From Phoronis ovalis (Eukaryota > Phoronida > Phoronidae), in contig JAOXYB010044703.1 of assembly GCA_028565635.1 (NCBI GenBank), forward strand, positions 1 to 12,491: a stretch of DNA of 12,491 nucleotides, given 5' to 3'. The notes under the pieces were generated by a model. It was not told the origin of the DNA and ran no database searches. It saw only the letters and a program-made list of their open reading frames with translations. Below are positions 1-7,871 of this stretch, piece after piece; position 1 is the first letter of the stretch, and each line of letters opens with the position of its first letter. The position numbers and the translations under genes were made by a program.

Positions 1-39
1 TGATTTCCTATAAATGGGTCTAGAAGTTTACCGCCTTGC

Positions 40-65
40 AGAAGTTGTACCCTGGGTACACTTCT
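40..65. repeat. Short near-perfect hairpin
   Basis: AGAAG plus TGTACCC is followed, after a single T, by GGGTACA plus CTTCT. This gives 12 paired bases with one bulged T and a one-base spacer. A related AGAAGTTTACC lies just upstream at 22-32. It sits in the EIF3H intron. It may be the remains of a mobile-element end, and no function is implied. Confidence 0.5.
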
Positions 66-197
66 GTAGTACCCCTTGCGACAACGACCCTTTCTGCTAT
101 AGTATATCACATATTTATTTATTTAAAAATATAAAGTTCTACATTTGCTCGCCAAGTGATCGGTCTGACTGTCAGCATTGAACAACTTTATTACAGC

Positions 198-430
198 ATG
201 AGAGCTCGGTGGAGCAGTGGTTACCACGTCCGCCTGGCAAGTCAAAGGTCCCAGGTTCGTTCAAGGTAATAGAAATTTATTACCTGGCTCTCAACAGTAG
301 GGACTGTGTTTCCCTCATGGCTCGGAAGACTATGTAAAATGACGGTCCCGTCTCTGTGAGGTCTATCTCTCAGGGACGTTAAAGAACGACTACTGACGTC
401 GGTAATTGGCCATCAGTTAGTCCTTCCTTT
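198..430 (+). mobile_element. tRNA-derived SINE, mollusc type
   Basis: The left end looks like a tRNA head. An A-box-like TGGAGCAGTGG lies at 210-220 and a degenerate B-box beginning GGTTCG lies at 254, a spacing normal for RNA polymerase III promoters. The body that follows contains GGCTCGGAAGACTATG, GACGGTCCCGTCTC and GGGACGTTAAAGAACGA. These resemble the conserved central domain of SINEs that are widespread in bivalves and gastropods (the Meta-SINE type), recognised from memory and not by search. The right boundary is uncertain, near the CCTTCCTTTCCTT tract. No target-site duplication was identified. It lies antisense to EIF3H, inside that gene's first intron. Confidence 0.65.
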
Positions 431-618
431 CCTTAATTAGTGCGAATTACCATATTTGGGAGATGCACTGTACGTGGAAGAAGCATGCTCCATATTGAAC
501 TATTGAAGGAGCCACGTGCGACTTAATATCTTCCCAAGTACAAATACGGGCACACTCATTTTCAGTTCAATGTTTGTTTATCCAACAAAAAATTGTAACA
601 ATGAAGTAACATACTTAC

Positions 619-687
619 CAGACCTTCAATTTGGACATATTGGACAAGTGAAGATTGAGAAACAGCATCGGTTCGATGGGAAGCCAT
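619..687 (-). CDS. EIF3H: Eukaryotic translation initiation factor 3 subunit H, first coding exon (partial)
   Basis: This is the first coding exon of eIF3h, a non-catalytic MPN-domain subunit of the eIF3 complex, which helps load mRNA and initiator tRNA on the 40S ribosome in the cytoplasm. Reading the minus strand from 687, the ATG has a strong Kozak context (AAC-ATG-G). The 23 codons start MASHRTDAVSQ and end in SLVQYVQIEGL, immediately followed by the consensus donor GTAAGT, leaving the intron in phase 0. The end matches the start of the MPN domain in human EIF3H (VKQVQIDGL followed by VVLKII). The low-complexity Gly/Ser/Lys leader of the human protein is replaced by a shorter leader of about 16 residues. 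The position, head to head with UTP23, supports the call because the two genes are neighbours in the same orientation in humans. The rest of the gene lies left of the window. The peptide is short, so the identity rests on motif, splice site, Kozak context and synteny together. Confidence 0.85.
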
Positions 688-1004
688 GTTGATATCAAAG
701 AGAGGCTATAATAATTTTTTTATTTTTACCAAAATATTCTTATTTATTTTAAATAAAACCATCTTCTAGTTTCATTGATGGTTTCTAATATCGTTTAGGT
801 GAAATTACTACATTTTTATATTAAAACTTATAAAAAGTGTAAAACAAATTTAATCCCTAAAATGCGAGATTCTGCGAAATTCAACATGTCAGCCTCCGTC
901 AGGAGTAATTTTTCGTTGAGTGTTAATTATAATTATTAATTTGATCAGTACTTACTTGTTACTCATAACAAGAACGTATGTAAACATCTTAGCTCCAAAA
1001 GGAA
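688..1004. promoter_or_regulatory. Shared 5' region of the divergent EIF3H and UTP23 genes
   Basis: Only 317 bases separate the two start codons, so both 5' UTRs and both core promoters should lie here. The region is very AT-rich, unlike the CpG-island bidirectional promoters of vertebrates. A TATA-like TATAAAAA occurs at 829-836 on the plus strand. An 8-base inverted repeat, AAACCATC (756-763) and GATGGTTT (777-784), lies near the EIF3H side. Upstream ATGs occur on the UTP23 side at 862 and 886 (one frame, stop at 937-939), plus an ATG followed at once by TAA at 978-983. The transcription starts cannot be placed from sequence alone. Confidence 0.65.
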
Positions 1005-1221
1005 ATGAAGATAAAGAGACAGAAACGTGTTAGAAAGGTGCTAACTTTCTACAAATCTAACTTTGGATACCATGTTCCATACAAAATATTGGTTGATGGG
1101 ACATTTTGTAAAGCGGCATTGAAAGATAAAATAAATATTCAAGAACAGTTACCAAAATATCTTGATGCTGAAATAAAATTATGCACTACACCTTGTGCCT
1201 TAGGAGAGTGTGAATCCATGG
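1005..1221 (+). CDS. UTP23: rRNA-processing protein UTP23 homolog, exon 1 (residues 1-73)
   Basis: UTP23 is a nucleolar small-subunit processome protein with a PIN-type nuclease fold. It acts in early 18S rRNA maturation and in release of the snR30/U17 snoRNA. Exons 1005-1221, 2548-2690 and 5294-5680 join in frame to 248 codons, against 249 in human. This exon gives MKIKRQKRVRKVLTFYKSNF, then VPYKILVDGTFC with the first PIN acidic residue D31, and LCTTPC (C60, C64), where one cysteine contributes to the family's CCHC zinc site. The human protein starts MKITRQK and has PYQILLDGTFC and LCTTRC at the same places. The exon ends one base into Gly73, before the donor GTAGGT at 1222. Joining there gives ESMG-SLLYGP, aligning with human ETLGKDLYGA. 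The ATG is the family's usual start. Reading on past 1221 only extends into the intron. Confidence 0.95.
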
Positions 1222-1610
1222 GTAGGTATGAGTGCTGTGCAATGGTAATGTTAAGACAACCACATATAGTGATATACTCACTCTGCTCATAGTGCACGAA
1301 ATGGAATCAAATTTTTTTTTGTTGATAATTTCAAGTTTTTTCTCAGTTTCGATATAGATATTGTGAACGCTTTCTTTAACGTCTGTATTTTGGGATGATG
1401 TGCATGTGATGAAATTATTTCAAAGATGAGATTATTTCTGGTTGTAGTACCATACTTTATTTCTAAAAGAATATATGATAGTTGACAAGCAGGTCTAAGG
1501 TGTGGATGTGTGATCCTCATGCAGTAATTTGTTTGTGTGACTGACCAATATACTGGTATGTAGAAGCTTAAGTAACACAGCACAGCAGGTTATACCCACT
1601 AGTGCAGGGG

Positions 1611-1628
1611 TTTACATTATAATGTAAA
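1611..1628. repeat. Perfect 18-base palindrome
   Basis: TTTACATTATAATGTAAA reads the same on both strands. It lies in UTP23 intron 1, about 200 bases before the foldback element. It is AT-rich, so chance or slippage origin is possible. Confidence 0.6.
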
Positions 1629-1827
1629 TGTAATTATAATAACCTACTACAATACCCTGTCACAATATTGTAACTTTTATAAATTTCATATTTATAGTTA
1701 GATCGGTTTAGTAACTTTTCATTTATTTAATCAAGCTAGTAAGTCCGACCAGTCTGCAATTGGAGATCTATAGCTATGACCCTACAGCAAGTAAGTACTA
1801 CAAATAGTACAGGTACTGGTCAACTTT

Positions 1828-2170
1828 CCAACTATGTAGTCCTAGCTTTATGACCCAATTACTGTAGGGTCATGGCCCAGATAGTGTTGAAACCAGTAGA
1901 AGTTGGCCTCTTGCAAAAACACTCACCGTGTGTCAAAAAATTCAAACCAACATTGTTGTGTTGTTTGTCACCTTGAGGCCAGTATTAATCCAGCTTCAAG
2001 GGTCAGATAACACAACAAGGGGTATCAGACACAAACAAGACAACAATTTTGGTGTGAATTTTTTGACATACAGTGAGTGTTTTTGCAAGATGTAAACTTC
2101 TACTGGTTTTAACACTATATGGGCCATGACCCTGCAATAGTAGTGTCATGAACCAGGATTACCAACTGGG
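1828..2170. mobile_element. Long inverted-repeat (foldback/MITE-like) element
   Basis: The left arm, 1841-1970, is the reverse complement of the right arm, 2028-2157. Over the inner 100 or so bases I count about ten mismatches, roughly 90 percent identity by eye. Landmarks shared by the arms are GGGTCATGGCCC, AACCAGTAGAAGT, CTTGCAAAAACACTCAC and TGTCAAAAAATTCA. Weaker pairing continues outward to about 1828 and 2170. The loop (1971-2027) holds a second shorter copy of the inner arm: 1996-2020 also pairs with 1951-1978. There is no coding capacity, so it is non-autonomous. Clear target-site duplications were not found, so superfamily and exact ends are open. It lies wholly within UTP23 intron 1. 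Confidence 0.75.
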
Positions 2171-2547
2171 TCACTAGATTGCATTGCTGGAAATCACTAT
2201 AACATTTCATGTATTTAGGACTAAGTTGTATAGGGATCGGTGGTTTTAAATTAGGGTCCACTAGGTTAGGGGAAAGAAACAAAAAAAATTAAGCCTAATC
2301 ATGTGGTAGTCTAAGCAGCTTCCTCTTACTATTAAAATACTCATCATCTCTCTCCATCACAGAAAGAAAAATTGTCAGAGTAAATACAGGGACAAACAAT
2401 AACAGTTAGTGCTTTTGACTGGTATAAGTGTATACATAGGCTAAATAAGGACTTCCCAAGTGTATAGTACAATAAGCTGCGATGGAGATGCAAAACAAGT
2501 TGCTACTAATTTGTTATTCATTTTCGGTAATTTTTCATTGTTTACAG

Positions 2548-2690
2548 GTTCGTTGCTATATGGTCCACTCAAAGTTTTAAGACAATATGAAGTGTGGAAC
2601 TGCAGACACCCCACCATTATACCAGCTTCCAAATGTTTAGCAAGTATTATTAAGAAAAGGAAAGAACACAAGTTCTTCATTGCTACACAG
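2548..2690 (+). CDS. UTP23: UTP23 exon 2 (residues 73-120)
   Basis: This is the middle exon of UTP23. It starts two bases into Gly73 after the acceptor TTTACAG and ends in phase 0 at CAG before the donor GTAATG. It encodes SLLYGPLKVLRQYEVWNC, then RHP, ASKC and HKFFIATQ. C91, H93 and C102 fit the remaining three positions of the conserved CCHC zinc site, matching human NCPH and SEC. The exon ends exactly before the last PIN acidic residue, with IATQ here and D121 opening exon 3; human has VATQD. The human Lys-Cys pair just before QVRNC is Gln-Tyr here. That cysteine is also absent in yeast Utp23, so it is probably not a zinc ligand. Confidence 0.95.
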
Positions 2691-5293
2691 GTAATGCTTA
2701 GTAGATAAAAAATAATTGTGCTAACAATAATATAAAATTCATATAATTATTTAATATATATGTTAGATTACCAAATAAGTGTTGGCAGCTGTATAAAATA
2801 TACAAGATTAAATGCTAACAGTTACGACCTTGTGTTATTTTGCCCACTTCAGCATAGATTTCATTAAAAAATTGAGTAGTTAAAACTTTTGAATCACCAC
2901 AACATAGCAATTTGATGATCAGCTGTATATTTAGCATGCTCCATATTTCTGATCATTTTTCCGTAGCCATCTTTTTAAATTCATTTTGTTATTTCATCCA
3001 AGCAATTAGATAGATATAAGCAGAAAATAAATGTGAATGTATGACTCTACACATTAAGCTGTAAATATTTTATGTGTATAAATTGGTGAGACTGACAGAA
3101 AGCTAAGAATTTAATAGAACATTGTGAAGAAACAGAAATGGAATATAATAGTGCATATGCCACTTCAAAGATGGAAAATATACAATAAATCAGCTATCGT
3201 GATAACAGTATAGCAGATCACTGCTAATTATGTGATATACTTTGATGAGACCAGGCAGGGCTCGGCACTTGAGGGCAAGTTATGGTGATTATTAGGTAGC
3301 CCCCTTTGTTGTTGGTGACTAAAGGTAATTTAGGTGATGAAACTAGGTGGGGGGATCTGGGAGGCATGCCCCCCAGAATATTTGCATAAGTTTCGACTCA
3401 TTTTCCTGCAATCTGGTGTTGCCTCCAGGCCAAATTTGATTTTTCTTAGTCATTTAAGTTTTCATAAACTGTTCAATTATAGTTTTTTACAAAAAAAATA
3501 CTTTGTTAACTTTATGCAATTTTTACATGTGCTATATAAAACAACACATGTTATTTTTGGATCTTTATTTATTGATAATCAAAGTTAACTTAGTAGGTGA
3601 TGAATTGACAGTACAATTCCCCAAAACGTTTCTAACATGGTTATTCAAGCCACTCAGTTTTCTCTTAAATTCCTCTTTGATCTTGCGCATTCTATCTGCT
3701 TCATACATCCTGCACTTTTCTCCTCTTTTTACTGCGATTTAGGATACAGGTTGTTCTAAGATTTGATCAATGATTTATTTAGATAGAAAAAAGAAAACAG
3801 TGTTTGAAATTGAATTTTAAAATATGGTACCAAAACTAATAATTTTTAAGAGAATATACTGATTGGTACAATGGTTAGATTTGTGGTAAATTTAAGCCAA
3901 TCAAAACTGAATATCATTTGAGTTGCCTTCAATAGACAGTACCATCAAGGGATTGGAAAGATCTTAGCTAGTTTTGACAAATCGCATAAATTTATTAGCA
4001 TATTGGATTTAATTACCGGTAAAAGGTAAAATTTTATCCAATAATTTTGCTGAAATTTATGACGTGTGAGGACATAGTATCAGTTTACTACCAACTGAAT
4101 TGACAATGCAATTTGTAACATGTATTGCCTTTTTGTGCTCTTTGTGAAAATTACTTGATTTGAAACTGCAACAGTTTAGCTAGCCCGGGACACATTTTAA
4201 TAGCCTCTGGCTGCAGTTGATGTGCAGGGTGAGATTGAGAGAAGGAATTAACTTTGTAGATTGATAAAGATGACCATGTGAGTTAAGTAAAAAAAAATTC
4301 ACAATGCATGAGCAGAAAAATGCTGAGGGCTTGCCAGTTGAACCCTACTTTTGATTCATCATCATCTTTTGGTGCTTCTTGAGGCTGATTAATTGTCTAA
4401 TGCAGTCTATTATCTAAGATCATTCTAATGTTTATCTTCCTCTTTCATAATCATCATTGTTGTCACCAACCTGGTGATTTTATGCTGTAAGTTTCACAAA
4501 AATTTGTTTCTATTCAAATGTACAAAATATGTATCATGCACACCTGTTTCTTTTTTCTTGTATCCGGAACTTAAGGCTGGTTGTCAGGCTTGCATGTTTG
4601 ATGCATTGCATCATTTAAAAAGTTTCAGTGCAATATTTAGGACAGTTGGAAATGTTTTGATAATGCAGTTAATAGGGAAGTATAAAATTGGAATTACATT
4701 GTTTGTAAATCTTAACTAATGTTCCAGTTCTAATGCCAAAAAATTAAGATACACTTTATATCTCTATGAAAAAACAAATATTTTTTAGTGCTGTCATTAT
4801 GCCTAGGACATTGATAGTCAGGACAAGAGACAGAGTGGTTTTTAGCGGTTACGTGGGATGCCCTGAAAAGGGTGTAGAACAGTGCAAAATTCAAGCAAGG
4901 ACAACAATCTGTCCTTAATATTTAAAAGAGTGTGTTTTACTAGCTAATCTCAAAAATGAAAGGTATTAATGTCATGTATAATATTTGTTGTCTGTAATTA
5001 GCTCAAAAACAAATGTGGTTCCAATCTGTTCCAGCTAACTTTTAGGATGAAAAGGTCACCAAAAGAACTTAATTATGTGCACGCAGTTACTGATTTCTTA
5101 AGCACCAGGTCCAAAAAGGGGCTATTTTTTTCCCTTCATAACAGACATGGGTACAACTTTGATGGCTGTCACCCCCAGGCTTTTATATGGAGTAAATCTC
5201 AGAACAAAAATTTTGTTAATAATATGCAACACATAATAAATTTTATGTTTATATTCTCTTTTGAAGTTATATTTTTCACATTTTATTTTACAG
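2691..5293 (+). other. UTP23 intron 2 (phase 0)
   Basis: This 2603-base intron has donor GTAATG and acceptor TATTTTACAG. It is AT-rich, and I see no exon in it. It holds a G6/C6 inverted repeat near 3349-3374 within a locally GC-richer patch (about 3250-3375), which is probably a relic repeat. Small hairpins occur at 4861-4872 (CCCT-GAAA-AGGG) and 4897-4916 (AAGGAC...GTCCTT). Several open frames of about 80 codons (3334-3742, 4474-4719, 5047-5310) look like chance frames. Confidence 0.9.
3349..3374. repeat. G6/C6 inverted repeat, probable repeat relic
   Basis: GGGGGG (3349-3354) and CCCCCC (3369-3374) flank a 14-base spacer containing GGGAGGCATG. Similar GGGGG-CATGCCCCCC-AGAA strings are common dispersed repeats in marine invertebrate genomes, in my recollection. 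The preceding hundred bases are richer in G than the rest of the intron, so this may be a fragment of an old mobile element. Confidence 0.35.
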
Positions 5294-5680
5294 GACAAGG
5301 AATTAAGTGAAAAAATTCGTTCAACTCCTGGTGCTCCACTACTGTTTATTTCATTTAATGCCATAACATTAGAAGCACCCTCGGATGCTTCAAAATTATT
5401 ATCAGAAACAAAGACAAATCAAGTAACATCCAAGGAACACGAAAATATTGAAGTTTTAAAAAAAGAAATGTTTGGTGAAACAGAGGCAAAAAAGAAACGA
5501 AAGAAAAGAGGACCATCAGGACCTAATCCACTGTCGTGTAAAAAGAAATTTAAAAAAGATGACAAAAACCAAACTGAAGACAAACAAAAAAACAAGCGAA
5601 GAAGAAAAAGAAGAAGGAAAGGGGAAGATGAAATAGATGAACAATTAAAATTGTTAAAAAGTGGACAAACTGTTAAATAG
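5294..5680 (+). CDS. UTP23: UTP23 exon 3 (residues 121-248, stop included)
   Basis: This is the last exon of UTP23, after the acceptor TTTTACAG in phase 0. It opens with DKELSEKI, giving ATQ-DKELS across the junction (human ATQDQNLS), and D121 completes the PIN acidic set with D31 and E68. STPGAPLLFI matches human KKPGVPLMFI. The family signature SGPNPLSC is at about 195-202. The tail is strongly basic, with KKKRKKR before the signature and KRRRKRRRK at about 221-229, as expected for a nucleolar RNA-binding protein. The protein ends in TAG at 5678-5680. There is no frameshift or internal stop, so the gene looks intact. Confidence 0.95.
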   Translation, partial: DKELSEKIRSTPGAPLLFISFNAITLEAPSDASKLLSETKTNQVTSKEHENIEVLKKEMFGETEAKKKRKKRGPSGPNPLSCKKKFKKDDKNQTEDKQKNKRRRKRRRKGEDEIDEQLKLLKSGQTVK

Positions 5681-5794
5681 TTAAAATTAATTTGAATTGC
5701 TGTAAATTATAGCTCTTCTGTTTTCATTGTTGCAGTGTAAATGCAGGCAACTTTTCTTGCTATCTGTAACTCAGTGTGTCTGCAAATGAATTGT

Positions 5795-5800
5795 AATAAA
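5795..5800 (+). terminator. UTP23 poly(A) signal
   Basis: Canonical AATAAA lies 115 bases after the UTP23 stop codon, with T-rich sequence after it, implying a 3' UTR of about 130-150 bases. A second AATAAA at 6031-6036 could serve a longer form. Confidence 0.6.
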
Positions 5801-6324
5801 TTTAATTGTTATTTACAATTAATTAATTGAACTTTTCAGCTGTGATTCAAAGCACTACCCAAATCATGCTACGGAAGTGCAATTGTGGATAAATTGCATA
5901 TTATTGCATCAGCTTATGGCCCACCCCTTACTTCAATCACATGTTTCGATGATTACATAAAAAAAATTGTTCCCATTCATTTCACTGCTGTCATATGATA
6001 AATATTTATGACTACAGTTGTCATGTACATAATAAAAACTTAGCACAAGTTTCTATTGATATTTTTCGAAGGGCGATATACCTCACATGACCATCAGAAT
6101 TTTGATTGTTTGACATTCCGCAAATTGTTATCATAATGTCACAGAAAGTGCATGGTATATTATATATTTAAAATAGTGAGTCAAACACCGCAACTCAGGT
6201 ACACCATACCTGCTTCTAGTTATTAACCCCTTTATTCTTTAATACCGTGACTAACAACGCAAACAAAATCAAGCATTTCCGCATGTTTTCAGACCAAATA
6301 GCCCGGCGAGTACATGTGTCCTTT

Positions 6325-6336
6325 CAAAGGGAAACT
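6325..6336 (+). promoter_or_regulatory. ISRE-like motif
   Basis: CAAAGGGAAACT differs from the interferon-stimulated response element form GAAANNGAAACT at one position. It is a single match in AT-rich DNA, so chance is quite possible. It is listed because the downstream gene looks immune-related. Confidence 0.25.
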
Positions 6337-6477
6337 ATAAATGAGCTGGGGGAGTCAAATGTTTTTTCCTTTAAATTCAGAAGGAGAAAAGTTCTTGTAC
6401 AGTGTTTTTGAATTGCTTGATATTTCAGATATCTATAATTTAATACAGACCTGACTTGTATAGAGTTTTAACTGATC

Positions 6478-6514
6478 ACCTGCGCAGGAAGTAGGGAATT
6501 TCCGGAAGTGACGT
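6478..6514 (+). promoter_or_regulatory. Cluster of kappaB, ETS and CRE-like sites
   Basis: An E-box CACCTG opens the cluster, followed by an ETS-like CAGGAAGT at 6485-6492. A perfect kappaB site GGGAATTTCC (6494-6503, fits GGGRNWYYCC) comes next. It shares two bases with an ETS site CCGGAAGTG (6502-6510), which overlaps the CRE-like TGACGT (6509-6514). These sit within 37 bases in otherwise AT-rich DNA, which suggests a real promoter or enhancer. It lies about 1.2 kb upstream of the CARD-like gene's ATG and about 0.8 kb after UTP23. Assignment to the downstream gene is inference. Confidence 0.45.
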
Positions 6515-7498
6515 TTTATATTGTAATAGTAGAAAAGGGGGTTCCTAGAAATTCTCAGGAAATCCGTACTAAATATCGGTCATACCTAATTTGATACAAT
6601 GCACGTACATATATAAAACTTATGAATTATAAACACACATACTGTAAAATAATATTAGCCATATATAGGGGGGAAATAAGACGATAGAACAAATTACTTC
6701 ATATTCGTTAAAAGAAGGTATCAATGCAAGCTTCGACTATACACTCTTAATTATTACTACATGGAGATAGCTCATCACAGGAACAAATATCTATAGAAGT
6801 ATATTTTCGGATATCCTAATCAATATCGTTTAGGAGAATGTTCAGTTGAATAAGTAAACGCACATGCCTTCTTGCTTATGAGGCGAGTAATGAATTCGCT
6901 TTCACTTTTAAACTAAAGCCACCTACATAAGAAAGATTGCATCATGATCGCGTGATCCAGTCGCAGGACAAGATGGAACAATAGGAGATGTTTATATTGT
7001 TTCATACATACTGTTGGAAATCCCATAAAACCCTATAAATTGGCTTCGCGATTTTTTTGTCATTTAGAAGCTGGGAGGTTAATTAAGGAAATAAAGAAGA
7101 AATTATTTTTCTGACAATACAGAACCAGAAGAACAGTTTAAACTAATTAGGTATTTACTATTTAGGGCAATTAACAAAGTATATATGTTTTGGAAAATAA
7201 TCTGTCATTTAATATTTTACTGTTCGTAAACATTTATGCACATTTCTTGAATGATCCAGGAAAATTACCATTTAATTTGCAGAAAAGACATTCTTATTAT
7301 TATTATTAATTTACGCCTTCATAAAAATATTTTTAAAGCCACAAAAGTAAGATAGGTCTTCTTCATGCGAAATATTGAATTAAATAAAAGTAAATAATGT
7401 AACAAAATATTGTTTGAGGAAATTATGACTATAATTAAATATCCTTGGACTATACTATTCTTTTATCATGTTTTATAAATGCGGTCATCGCATTTTTT

Positions 7499-7532
7499 CA
7501 GAGTAGATTGTTTTGCAGAGTAGATTGTTATG
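7499..7532. repeat. 17-base tandem duplication
   Basis: CAGAGTAGATTGTTTTG is followed directly by the same unit with one change (A for T at unit position 15). It lies about 200 bases before the first coding exon of the CARD-like gene. Confidence 0.7.
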
Positions 7533-7747
7533 CTCTTCTGCTATTAAATTCACCGGATGAAAAACTCCACTTCTTGCTACTTGGTCTACTTGTAATTAAA
7601 TGAGTTAGCACAGCATAAAATTTGCTCATGGAGAATTATTGATTATTCAGAACACTTAGGATATGATCTATTAGGAGTAAGACTTAAATTTTACTATTGA
7701 ATTTGGAACTACATGGTAAAATATCCGTTATTCTTTTAGACGTAATC

Positions 7748-7871
7748 ATGCCACATGAAAAACCACGAACAAATTCTGTTTGTTCTGTACACGACGAAGA
7801 ATTAATTGCTGATGATGTGAAACCAGGTTTGGATGAAGTAGAAGAAAGTGCTGCCTACCATAGGATTCCGG
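7748..7871 (+). CDS. CARD-like protein, first coding exon (residues 1-42)
   Basis: This begins a plus-strand gene of four visible exons totalling 174 codons. The ATG at 7748 has A at -3. The exon encodes MPHEKPRTNSVCSVHDEEL, then an acidic stretch ending SAAYHRIP, and stops one base into codon 42 before the donor GTATGT (7872). A good acceptor (TTATTCTTTTAG, ending at 7739) lies 8 bases before the ATG, so an upstream non-coding or coding exon is likely. This part resembles no domain I know. It looks like a flexible acidic leader rich in D and E. Evidence that it is a gene is that all four exons stay open and fit in phase (1, 2, 1, 0) with good splice sites. The frame is open back to a stop at 7685, but bases before 7740 are probably intron. 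Confidence 0.65.

Larger units (their letters stand above)
1..618 (-). other. EIF3H first intron, 5' part (runs off the left edge)
   Basis: Read on the minus strand, this is intron sequence following the first coding exon of EIF3H. It begins with a consensus donor GTAAGT (complement of 613-618) and has no acceptor or second exon inside the window. The main content is a SINE at about 198-430 and a short perfect-stem hairpin at 40-65. No other coding signal was found in it. Confidence 0.7.
1222..2547 (+). other. UTP23 intron 1 (phase 1)
   Basis: This 1326-base intron has donor GTAGGT and acceptor TTGTTTACAG. Its main content is the foldback element at about 1828-2170. An 18-base perfect palindrome lies at 1611-1628. 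The open frames within it on either strand show no family resemblance and no fitting splice sites. Confidence 0.9.
5801..7739 (+). other. Intergenic region between UTP23 and the CARD-like gene
   Basis: There is no convincing open frame here. It should contain the promoter of the downstream gene and perhaps a non-coding first exon. Notable items are an ISRE-like site (6325-6336), the kappaB/ETS/CRE cluster (6478-6514), a TATA-like CTATAAAT near 7033-7040, an ATT microsatellite (7294-7308) and a 17-base tandem duplication (7499-7532). The rest is unremarkable AT-rich sequence. Confidence 0.6.

Noticed and set aside
1222-1292. Read-through of UTP23 exon 1 to a 95-codon protein
   Set aside because: Homology to human UTP23 ends at Gly73, exactly at a GTAGGT donor, and resumes in exon 2.
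1287-1583. Minus-strand open frame of 98 codons in UTP23 intron 1
   Set aside because: No domain or splice context, and it ends in low-complexity Lys/Leu sequence.
3334-3742. Two overlapping open frames of about 80 codons in UTP23 intron 2
   Set aside because: No family resemblance. They are Phe/Leu-rich as expected from T-rich sequence, and lie in a well-supported intron.
4474-4719. Open frame of 81 codons in UTP23 intron 2
   Set aside because: No motif or similarity recognised, and no splice sites fit UTP23 phases.
5047-5293. Open frames on both strands just before UTP23 exon 3
   Set aside because: Intron sequence. Human UTP23 needs no extra residues between ATQ and D, so no additional exon belongs here.
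7697-7747. Upstream extension of the first CARD-gene exon starting at a TTG
   Set aside because: A non-ATG start is not expected here, and a good splice acceptor at 7739 makes the bases before it intron.
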